Below are positions 7,090-12,401 of a stretch of 12,401 bases of DNA, piece after piece. How positions within the stretch are numbered: position 1 is the first letter of the stretch; the number at the start of each line of letters is the position of its first letter. A model generated the notes under the pieces. That model saw only the letters and a program-made list of their open reading frames with translations. It ran no database searches and was not told the DNA's origin. Location of the stretch: contig JANNQL010000202.1 of NCBI GenBank assembly GCA_031400755.1, forward strand, positions 1 through 12,401, written 5' to 3'. A program made the translations under genes and the position numbers. The stretch is from VMSU01 sp031400755 (lineage in GTDB: Bacteria > Desulfobacterota > Desulfobulbia > Desulfobulbales > VMSU01).

Positions 7090-7290
7090 GACCTATCCAG
7101 CAGCACCACATCTGCTTCGCAGTCTCGCTGCGCTCGCTTAGCTGTCATAGGCCTGCTCGCATAGCGCTGCTATAGCTCGCAGACCTATTGATTGACCAAC
7201 GAAGCGGGTCAATATAAATCGCTGCGGCGCTGCTGAATAGTTACGGTTTTTGGGGTTATGCACGTTTTTCGTTTTTAACTGGATAGTTAA
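7090..7290. mobile_element. 201-bp insertion between fliH and fliI with 8-bp target duplication
   Basis: Seen directly: CATGGCTT occurs at 7082-7089 and again at 7291-7298, bracketing the segment. Just inside are imperfect terminal inverted repeats, ACCTATCCAG (7091-7100) and the reverse complement AACTATCCAG of 7279-7288, matching at 9 of 10. The segment has no credible gene. It holds a long imperfect hairpin (7147-7188), a 7-bp one (ATTGACC 7191-7197 with GGTCAAT 7207-7213), and TTAACTGGATAGTTAA at its right end (7275-7290). Deleting the element plus one duplicate copy gives TAAGCCATG at the fliH/fliI junction, a 3-nt gap identical to the flgB/flgC junction. This strongly suggests a real insertion into a once tight operon. 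The transposase that moved it is not in the window. Confidence 0.75.
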
Positions 7291-7296
7291 CATGGC

Positions 7297-8058
7297 TTAT
7301 TGCAGCGCCTTGACGGCCTGGTGCAGGACTGCGTCAATGGCGGCAAAGACCTTGTCGCGCCGGGATTCGAGAGTGGCGTCAATCTCGCCGAATCCGGTAT
7401 CGAGTGCGCAACCGCCCAAGGCAATGGCGGGGTCCTCGACCAGTTCGATCTTCTTGTGGCCGGCCAGGATCTCGGGACGCTCCATGGCTGCCTGTTTCAG
7501 CCGTTCAAGGTCCTGGCCATGCAGGCGAATAGTAATGCTCGAATTTTCGACGACATAGGCCAGGGCAGTTTTTAGGCAGACCTCAATGACCTGCGGATTG
7601 ACCGTCACCTCATGGAAGAGGACGCGATCAACCATGGTCTTGACCAAAGACAGCATATCGGCCTCGTACTGGCCGTAAAGCCTTTGCCGATCACCTTCGA
7701 TCTCGGCCAGCAGCTTATCTATCTTGGCGAGCCTCGTCTCCTCCTGGACAGTGGCCTCGTCCTTACCGCTGGCAAAGCCCTGGTCATAGGCCTCCTTTTC
7801 AATCTGGCCAACCCGGGCCTGTGCTGCCTCCATCATCTCCTTGATCTCAACCTTGATGGCCTCGGCTTCCGAGCGGAGACGTTCTTTCTCCCTCTCCAGT
7901 CGGGTCATGACCTCAACAAATTCGGCATCGTCAGACTGCCACAGAGAAGCCAGGGAGTGGAACCCACCCTCCTCCGACTCGACCCCGCCCGGACGGCTGA
8001 TCATGATCGCATTGCCGCCTCCCGGCCGGGAGGACTTGATCACCCTAGACGAATTCAT
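7297..8058 (-). CDS. fliH: Flagellar assembly protein FliH
   Basis: FliH binds FliI, restrains its ATPase activity in the cytoplasm and tethers it to the FliN/FliM ring. The 253-residue product has a flexible N-terminus with a repeated SRPGG motif, a long charged coiled coil (about 45-90), the glycine-spaced segment YDQGFASGK near 91-99, a second helical region, and a C-terminal FliH/HrpE domain with ALGGCALDTGFGEIDATLES close to the end. I chose ATG 8056-8058: GGAGG lies 5 nt upstream, and it overlaps the fliG end by 14 nt, implying coupling. An in-frame GTG at 8070 is part of that binding site region. It lies after fliG and before the element that separates it from fliI. Confidence 0.93.
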   Translation of the reverse strand: MNSSRVIKSSRPGGGNAIMISRPGGVESEEGGFHSLASLWQSDDAEFVEVMTRLEREKERLRSEAEAIKVEIKEMMEAAQARVGQIEKEAYDQGFASGKDEATVQEETRLAKIDKLLAEIEGDRQRLYGQYEADMLSLVKTMVDRVLFHEVTVNPQVIEVCLKTALAYVVENSSITIRLHGQDLERLKQAAMERPEILAGHKKIELVEDPAIALGGCALDTGFGEIDATLESRRDKVFAAIDAVLHQAVKALQ

Positions 8059-9067
8059 CCTCGCCTCCACCGGTCGACAACTGCACCTTGCCTTCCTGCT
8101 CCAGGCGCTTGGCGATCTTCAAGATGGATTGCTGGGCCGCCTCAACATCCTTGATGCGACTCGGCCCCATCATCTCCATGTCCTCTTTCAGCATCTCAAC
8201 GGCGCGCTGAGACATATTCTTGAAGATCTTATCGCGCAGCTCAGGCGCTGCCGTCTTCAAGGCCAGCTTCAGGTCGTCAGAGCTGACCTCTTTAAGAATG
8301 GCCATGACCCCGCGGTCATCGACCCCGATCAGGTCGTCGAAGACGAACATCAGACGCCTAATCTCATCGGCCAACTCCTCACGCTGCTCTTCGACCCCTT
8401 CAAGGATTGAGGCCTCAAGGGCCCGATCGGCGTTGTTCAAGACTTCCGCCACCACCTCTACCCCACCCAAACGCTGGCCCTCAACGCCTTCCACCGACAG
8501 CAACTCCTCCTGCAGGATGCGATCAATCTCAACTAAAATCTCCGGGCTGACCTTGTCCAGTTCGCTCATCCTGATGATGACCTCAACCCGCTGGTCTTCC
8601 TTCAATTCCCCCAGAATCACCGCCGCTTGCGCCTTTTCAAGTACCGCCAGCACCAAGGCGATAGTCTGTGGGTGTTCATTCCGCAAGAAATTGACCAGGA
8701 TACGAGGATCAAGCTTTCTGGCCTTCTGAAAGAGGGTCAGACGCCAATCGGAACGGATCTCGTCCAAAATCGAAGAGGCCTTGTCCCCTTCCAGCGCCTT
8801 TTTCAGGGCCGCCTCCAGCAGATCGTCGCCGGACAGATACAGGCCTTCGGCGCCCTCATCGGAACGAAACTCCGACAAGAGATTGGCGATATCGCTTTGT
8901 TCCACGTGGTCGATCTTGGCCATCTGCCGACCGACAGTTCTGATCTCCTCCTCTTCCAGACGCTGAAACACCTTGGCAGTAAAGTCCTCGCCCAGGGTCA
9001 GCAGGAAAATTGCCGCCTTCTCCGGTCCGGAAAGCTCTTCGCTGTCCTGTTTATCTTTTTTTGCCAT
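8045..9067 (-). CDS. fliG: Flagellar motor switch protein FliG
   Basis: FliG forms the rotor ring on the MS ring; its C-terminal charged helix meets the stator and generates torque, and with FliM/FliN it sets rotation direction. The 340-residue product shows all three domains: an N-terminal FliF-binding part (SGPEKAAIFLLTLGED, 13-28), the middle domain with EHPQT at 131-135 and GGVEVVAEVLN at 201-211, and a C-terminal domain with the MFVF hinge at 240-243, the charged helix DDRGVMAILKEVSSDDLKLA beginning at 250, and GPSRIKDVEAAQQSI at 301-315. It starts 3 nt after the fliF stop with AGAGG upstream, and its 3' end overlaps fliH. No key residue appears missing. Confidence 0.98.
   Translation of the reverse strand: MAKKDKQDSEELSGPEKAAIFLLTLGEDFTAKVFQRLEEEEIRTVGRQMAKIDHVEQSDIANLLSEFRSDEGAEGLYLSGDDLLEAALKKALEGDKASSILDEIRSDWRLTLFQKARKLDPRILVNFLRNEHPQTIALVLAVLEKAQAAVILGELKEDQRVEVIIRMSELDKVSPEILVEIDRILQEELLSVEGVEGQRLGGVEVVAEVLNNADRALEASILEGVEEQREELADEIRRLMFVFDDLIGVDDRGVMAILKEVSSDDLKLALKTAAPELRDKIFKNMSQRAVEMLKEDMEMMGPSRIKDVEAAQQSILKIAKRLEQEGKVQLSTGGGEDEFV
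8064..8068 (-). promoter_or_regulatory. Ribosome binding site of fliH inside the end of fliG
   Basis: GGAGG on the minus strand, 5 nt before ATG 8058 and within the last fliG codons. It favours ATG 8058 over GTG 8070. Confidence 0.7.
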
Positions 9068-9070
9068 AGG

Positions 9071-10684
9071 TTAGGCCTCTTGCCTCAACCAGCGCCGCAC
9101 CAGATCGGCCGCCCGGTCTGGATCGGTCTGCGCCAGTTTATAGATTTTTTCCCGGTCTGACATGCCTATAGGCTTCAAGGACAGGTCCTCCTCCTGGGCT
9201 GGAACTTCCCCATCCACTTTAGCCCCGGCCTTGCCAGCCAGTATTTCCCGCCGCTGTGCTTCCAGTTGCTTGTGGGAAAGCAGGCGGAAGAATGGTCGCA
9301 CCACAAAAACCACAAAACAGACCGCCCCTATAATATAGATCAAAGGCTGAGCCAGACGTTCAAAAAGATGCTGCCAGCGCTCCATAGCGTCCACTTTGGG
9401 CTCAGGCTCCATAGAGGCGGCAAAACTGGTGCCGATCACCTCCAACTGATCGCCGCGGTCAGGATCAAAACCCACCGCGTTTTTGGCCATTTTCTCGTAC
9501 CACTTCAGATCCTCCGGCCCCCTCGCAATATATTTTATGGTCGGGTTCCCGTCCTTGTCAACGGCCTTTTCGTAGGTGCCATCGACCATCACCGCCACCG
9601 AGAGCCGCTTTATCTTGCCCATGGAGCCCTTCACCCTCTTCACCGTCTTATTGACCTCGTAGTTACGGGTGACATTATTACGATTGGCATTGCCACCCCC
9701 GGCCGCCCCGCCATTTCCGGCCTCATTAAAGGTGGCGAGATTGCCCTTGACCCCGGGGATGCCCTCGGGGGTTGAGCCGGGTTGGGCGTTGGCCTCGTTT
9801 AAAAGTTGCTCACTGCGCACGACTTGGCCTTCCGGATCAAACGACTCCTCGGTGGTTTCGGTCTGATTAAAATCAAGTTCAACCGCGACCCGGGCAATGG
9901 CCTTCCCAGCGCCAACCACCTGCTCAAACATAGTCTCGACTTTGTCCCGCAGGGCCTTTTCCGTATTCTGCTGATACTCAAGCTGACTGTCTGACATCTG
10001 CCCCAGCTCGCCGCCCCGTTTACGGAAAAGGAGCCTCCCTGCGGTGTCAACTACGGTGATATTCTCTTCAGTCAGGCCTTGCACCGAACTCCCCACCAGA
10101 TTGACGATCGCCTGGATCTGCTTTTGGTCGAGTTGGTTATTGCCGCGCAGCTTAACGCTGACCGAGGCCGAGGGTGGTTTTTTGTCTTCAATGAATACCG
10201 ACTCAATGGGCGCCGCGATATGGACCCTGGCCTCCGAGACCTGCTGGAATTGACGAATCGTCCTGGCCAATTCCCCTTGCAGGGCGCGCTGATAATTCAT
10301 CTTCTGGACAAAATCAGTGGTGCCGAAACTGGTCTTGTCGAAGATCTCAAAGCCGACGCCACCGCCCCGGGGCAGGCCATTGCCGGCCAAGCTCAGCCTG
10401 GTATCGAGTACTTTATCGGCCGGCACCTTGACCACCGTGCCATTCATGTCCAATTCATAGGGAATGAGCTGCTCCTTGAGCTTGGCCACCACCTCTGCCG
10501 CATCCTCCTGACTGAGCGATGAATAGAGTACCTGATAATTGGTGCTCCGGCCACCACTCATGGACAGCATCAGCATCCCGCCCATGACCCCAACCATGAC
10601 CAGCACGGCTATGCCCTTCTGAAGCATGGTAAATTCACTGATAACCGAAACGATCTGCTGCAACATATCTTTGGGGCTGGCCAT
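9071..10684 (-). CDS. fliF: Flagellar MS-ring protein FliF
   Basis: FliF builds the MS ring in the inner membrane, the first structure assembled, which houses the export gate and carries FliG. The 537-residue product has a first membrane helix (about 24-43), the periplasmic YscJ/FliF ring domains (about 46-220, with LSLAGNGLPRGGGVGFEIFD at 97-116), a second FliF-specific region up to about 425 with a Gly/Asn-rich loop at 320-337, a second membrane helix (about 447-468), and a cytoplasmic tail ending in the FliG-binding segment (DREKIYKLAQTDPDRAADLV, 510-529). The start ATG 10682-10684 has GAGG 7 nt upstream. It is separated from fliE by 201 nt holding a repeat element, and joined to fliG by a 3-nt gap. 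Confidence 0.97.
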   Translation of the reverse strand: MASPKDMLQQIVSVISEFTMLQKGIAVLVMVGVMGGMLMLSMSGGRSTNYQVLYSSLSQEDAAEVVAKLKEQLIPYELDMNGTVVKVPADKVLDTRLSLAGNGLPRGGGVGFEIFDKTSFGTTDFVQKMNYQRALQGELARTIRQFQQVSEARVHIAAPIESVFIEDKKPPSASVSVKLRGNNQLDQKQIQAIVNLVGSSVQGLTEENITVVDTAGRLLFRKRGGELGQMSDSQLEYQQNTEKALRDKVETMFEQVVGAGKAIARVAVELDFNQTETTEESFDPEGQVVRSEQLLNEANAQPGSTPEGIPGVKGNLATFNEAGNGGAAGGGNANRNNVTRNYEVNKTVKRVKGSMGKIKRLSVAVMVDGTYEKAVDKDGNPTIKYIARGPEDLKWYEKMAKNAVGFDPDRGDQLEVIGTSFAASMEPEPKVDAMERWQHLFERLAQPLIYIIGAVCFVVFVVRPFFRLLSHKQLEAQRREILAGKAGAKVDGEVPAQEEDLSLKPIGMSDREKIYKLAQTDPDRAADLVRRWLRQEA

Positions 10685-10761
10685 GGAATGCCTCGTTACT
10701 TGTTGTTTAGGTAACTTACTTAGGTTGTTAAGACTATTAGACTATAGGCTCTGTTCGACTT

Positions 10762-10886
10762 ATTCCAAGATGCAATCAAGACGTCCTTCCGGGCAAGCGA
10801 AGCGCGACCCGGAATCCATTACGATTTCTGAATCCCCGCTTTCGCGGGGATGACGTAATAGTGCCAAATTGATTGCAACCTGGAAT
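10762..10886. repeat. 125-bp palindromic element with 18-bp terminal inverted repeats between fliE and fliF
   Basis: ATTCCAAGATGCAATCAA (10762-10779) and the reverse complement of 10869-10886, ATTCCAGGTTGCAATCAA, match at 16 of 18. Inside are two hairpins: TTCCGGG 10787-10793 with CCCGGAA 10808-10814, and CCCCGC 10834-10839 with GCGGGG 10844-10849. ATTACG 10818-10823 can also pair with CGTAAT 10854-10859. Sequences like CCCGCTTTCGCGGG followed by ATGAC are common intergenic repeats in many Proteobacteria (recalled, not searched). No target duplication is obvious, so it may be a REP-type repeat rather than a transposon. Its right end is the last base of the fliE stop codon (TAA, 10886-10888). 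Confidence 0.7.
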
Positions 10887-11176
10887 TATAGCTGCAGCCG
10901 CATGATCTCCCGATAGGCATCGACCACCTTATTCTGGACCTTGGCCAGCATCCTAAACGATATGCTGCTCTCTTCCATGGCGATCATTGTCTCATGGATA
11001 TTGGAGTGCTGGCCCGAGACCAGGCCCTCGCTCAGCGCCGCAGACTCCTGGGACTTCTGGTTGACCGCAGCAATCGACTCCTGCAGGATATCACCAAACC
11101 CCGTACCCTGGACTTCCTTGGCCTTGATCGGCAAACCGCTGGTCATCTGAATTGGATCAATCCCGATTGCATTCAT
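10886..11176 (-). CDS. fliE: Flagellar hook-basal body adaptor FliE
   Basis: FliE joins the MS ring to the proximal rod and is among the first export substrates. The 96-residue product ends with the typical helical block SSISFRMLAKVQNKVVDAYR then EIMRLQL. Two ATGs are possible: 11182 (98 residues) lies only 1 nt after GGGAG (11184-11188), while 11176 lies 7 nt after it, so 11176 is preferred. It follows flgC after a heptad-repeat hairpin and precedes fliF across a repeat element, so unlike most genes here it has long spacers on both sides. Confidence in identity is high from the C-terminus, length and the flgB-flgC-fliE-fliF order. Confidence 0.95.
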   Translation of the reverse strand: MNAIGIDPIQMTSGLPIKAKEVQGTGFGDILQESIAAVNQKSQESAALSEGLVSGQHSNIHETMIAMEESSISFRMLAKVQNKVVDAYREIMRLQL

Positions 11177-11183
11177 GGTCATT

Positions 11184-11188
11184 CTCCC
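11184..11188 (-). promoter_or_regulatory. Ribosome binding site that sets the fliE start
   Basis: GGGAG on the minus strand. Spacing is 7 nt to ATG 11176 but only 1 nt to ATG 11182, so the downstream ATG is favoured. Confidence 0.6.
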
Positions 11189-11221
11189 TTTTGATTCTTT
11201 TCAACTATTAAGTATAAGGCA

Positions 11222-11297
11222 GGACTGAGTGCTGAGGACTGAGGACTGAGCGTCGGCACGATTTCTACTCAGTCCTCAGTCCTCAAAAACTCAGTCC
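11222..11297. repeat. Hairpin built of heptanucleotide repeats (GGACTGA / TCAGTCC) between flgC and fliE
   Basis: The left arm is four 7-mers in tandem: GGACTGA, GTGCTGA, GGACTGA, GGACTGA (11222-11249). The right arm is TCAGTCC, TCAGTCC, an odd TCAAAAAC, then TCAGTCC (11269-11297). The inner 17 nt of each arm (11234-11250 and 11268-11284) are perfectly complementary across a 17-nt loop, and the outer CAGGACTGAG (11220-11229) pairs with 11290-11299. The irregular unit sits at the same place in both arms. In the mRNA it would form a strong stem right after the flgC stop. No T-run follows, so it is not a typical terminator. Confidence 0.85.
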
Positions 11298-11300
11298 TGA

Positions 11301-11735
11301 CTATCGACTGATCTCCAAGGAACGCAGGGCCATGGCCTTGATGGTATCCATGGCCGTGACGTTGGCGTCAAAATCCCGCCGGGCGCTCATCAGATCAACC
11401 ATTTGCTCCGCCGTGTTGACGTTGGGCATCTTAACGATACCATTGATGTCGGCATCCGGGTGCGATGGGTCATAGACTTCCTTGAAAGGGACATCGTCTT
11501 CAACCACCTTGACCACCTCGACCTTACGAAGCTTATCATCGACCGAGTCATACGTCTGCTGAAAGGTGCTGGCCAGCGGCGTGGCGCCGAAGATGACCGA
11601 TTTGGCCCGATACGGCCCACCTTCGACAGTGCGGGTGGTATTGGCGTTGGCCAGGTTCATTGAGGCGATATTGATCCTGGTCCGTTCGGCCTTCAGGGCC
11701 GAGCCGCTAATCTTCATGGCAGTAAGAAAGTCCAT
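11301..11735 (-). CDS. flgC: Flagellar basal-body rod protein FlgC
   Basis: FlgC is a proximal rod subunit that crosses the periplasm; it is exported through the flagellar gate. The 144-residue product matches the family in length. It has the N-terminal rod signature with NLANANTTRTVEGGPYRAK at 27-45, and the C-terminal block YDPSHPDADINGIVKMPNVN at 88-107 followed by MVDLMSARRDFDANV at 112-126. The start ATG 11733-11735 is 3 nt after the flgB stop, with GGAGG about 10 nt upstream inside the flgB end. It is followed by a repeat hairpin before fliE. Confidence 0.97.
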   Translation of the reverse strand: MDFLTAMKISGSALKAERTRINIASMNLANANTTRTVEGGPYRAKSVIFGATPLASTFQQTYDSVDDKLRKVEVVKVVEDDVPFKEVYDPSHPDADINGIVKMPNVNTAEQMVDLMSARRDFDANVTAMDTIKAMALRSLEISR

Positions 11736-11738
11736 GGC

Positions 11739-12128
11739 TTATTTTCCTCCTTCGTCAATGGCCAGTTTCAGGCCTTCGAATTTGCTCCCTAAAATTTTAG
11801 CGGTCACCTGGAACATCAGTTGGTTTTCGGCGAGTTTCTGCATCTCTTCATCAAGGTCAACCGGTCGTTTTTCGCTCTTGAATTCGAGGCTCTCGCTCAA
11901 GGCAACCGGATCAAGGCCGATATGCCTTTCGTTAGTCTGGGCCAGCTTGCCGCGCTGGAGCATGGCATTTTTCATGACCGCGGCAAAGGAAAAGTCCTGG
12001 ACGTTGTAGCCCGGGGTCTCGAGGTTGGCGACATTCGACTGGAGCAGCCCCTGCCGTTGCATTCTGGCGTCGAGCGCCAATTGACTGCTGTGGATGACCC
12101 CACCGAAAAGTTTGTTGGTAAATGGCAT
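11739..12128 (-). CDS. flgB: Flagellar basal-body rod protein FlgB
   Basis: FlgB is a proximal rod subunit and the first gene of the unit. The 129-residue product starts MPFTNKLFGGVIHSSQLAL, carries the rod signature NVANLETPGY at 32-41, and ends with a helical segment (MQKLAENQLMFQVTAKILGS, 96-115) of normal form. The start ATG 12126-12128 has AGGAGGAGCAGT directly upstream, a strong site. The same frame stays open to an ATG at 12299, but that extension would contain the sigma-54 promoter and shows no family similarity, so it is not coding. About 38 nt of leader separate the predicted transcription start from the ATG. Confidence 0.97.
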   Translation of the reverse strand: MPFTNKLFGGVIHSSQLALDARMQRQGLLQSNVANLETPGYNVQDFSFAAVMKNAMLQRGKLAQTNERHIGLDPVALSESLEFKSEKRPVDLDEEMQKLAENQLMFQVTAKILGSKFEGLKLAIDEGGK

Positions 12129-12177
12129 ACTGCTCCTCCTGAAATAATTATGGTCCTGAGTACTGCCATGGCCTTTT

Positions 12178-12192
12178 GCAAAATTGATGCCG
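12178..12192 (-). promoter_or_regulatory. Sigma-54 (-24/-12) promoter for the flgB-motE unit
   Basis: The minus strand reads CGGCATCAATTTTGC, with GG at 12191-12190 and GC at 12179-12178, exactly 10 nt apart, and a TTGCA -12 box. It fits GGCAC-N5-TTGC except for T in place of C after GGCA. Transcription should start near 12166, a short distance before the flgB ribosome binding site. Position and agreement with the stronger site before fliK support it. Confidence 0.72.
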
Positions 12193-12270
12193 TTTTGTTT
12201 ATTGACGAAAAATCGCGAAAAAGAAAGGCCGGGATTCAGTGTTGTCCAGTGAGAAAATTGCAGTAGCGAT

Positions 12271-12282
12271 TTTTGTACAAAA
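12271..12282. promoter_or_regulatory. 12-bp perfect palindrome upstream of the flgB promoter
   Basis: TTTTGTACAAAA lies about 80 nt above the -24 box. It could be an operator or part of an activator site, but an AT-rich palindrome of this size can occur by chance. Confidence 0.3.
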
Positions 12283-12319
12283 TAGTCCCCGTCCGGCACC
12301 AGCAGGGATTGAACTGAAT

Positions 12320-12351
12320 CCCCCCCTCCCCCCCTGGCGGGGGAGGGGGGG
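12320..12351. repeat. C/G-tract hairpin upstream of flgB
   Basis: C7-T-C5 (12320-12332) pairs perfectly with G5-A-G7 (12339-12351) around a 6-nt loop, a 13-bp stem made of G:C pairs except one. Similar C-tract/G-tract hairpins are seen as intergenic repeats in many bacterial genomes (recalled). Each strand has G-runs that could also form a quadruplex. It lies about 130 nt above the flgB sigma-54 promoter. Confidence 0.75.
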
Positions 12352-12401
12352 CAATGCCGTTGACTTAAGGTGCATGGTGTTGCCTTACGCCGTCACCCCG
12401 G

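Noticed and set aside
7085..7111. Longer FliI start at 7111 (adds MWCCWIGQA)
   Set aside because: The added codons lie inside the inserted element; removing the insertion puts ATG 7084 at a normal 3-nt operon junction.
8627..9160. 177-codon + strand frame opposite fliG/fliF
   Set aside because: It is the mirror of a highly conserved gene; no domain, RBS or promoter supports it.
12129..12299. Upstream extension of the flgB frame to an ATG at 12299
   Set aside because: It would contain the sigma-54 promoter, has no rod-protein similarity, and ATG 12128 has a strong ribosome binding site and the normal family start.

Overview
The window is a flagellar export, basal-body and hook gene cluster read almost entirely from the minus strand. 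In transcription order it holds flgB, flgC, fliE, fliF, fliG, fliH, fliI, fliJ, a motE-like gene, then, after a break, fliK, flgD and the first 387 codons of flgE, which runs off the low-coordinate edge. The gene order, the MotE-like gene after fliJ, sigma-54 type promoters and moderately GC-rich coding DNA suggest a Gram-negative bacterium of the former Deltaproteobacteria (Desulfobacterota, perhaps near Desulfobulbales). That placement is inference; no marker gene fixes it.

Layout by region. 12129-12401 is the upstream region of the cluster, with a -24/-12 promoter close to flgB and a very GC-rich hairpin further up. 4832-12128 is the first transcription unit: rod (flgB, flgC), rod/MS-ring adaptor (fliE), MS ring (fliF), rotor switch (fliG), export ATPase complex (fliH, fliI, fliJ) and motE. 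Junctions are mostly 3-7 nt gaps or short overlaps (TGATG at fliJ/motE, 14 nt at fliG/fliH). 3932-4831 interrupts the cluster. It carries a near-perfect sigma-54 promoter for fliK and, on the opposite strand, one unrecognised 100-codon gene with a structured leader and its own intrinsic terminator. 1-3931 is the second unit: hook-length control (fliK), hook cap (flgD), hook (flgE).

The most notable feature is what sits between the genes. Four junctions are stretched by unrelated palindromic or transposon-like insertions. They are a 201-bp element between fliH and fliI with an 8-bp target duplication (removing it restores a 3-nt gap), a 185-bp element between flgD and flgE with about 25-bp imperfect terminal inverted repeats and a 9-bp target duplication, a 125-bp element with 18-bp terminal inverted repeats touching the fliE stop codon, and a heptanucleotide-built hairpin between flgC and fliE. 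The operon seems to have accumulated small non-autonomous elements without any gene being broken.

Together the genes encode an export-competent basal body (FlgB, FlgC, FliE, FliF, FliG, FliH, FliI, FliJ), a MotE-type protein linked to motor or stator function, and the hook-building module (FliK, FlgD, FlgE). The two sigma-54 promoters suggest that both units are switched on by an RpoN-dependent flagellar activator, as in other bacteria with RpoN-controlled flagella.
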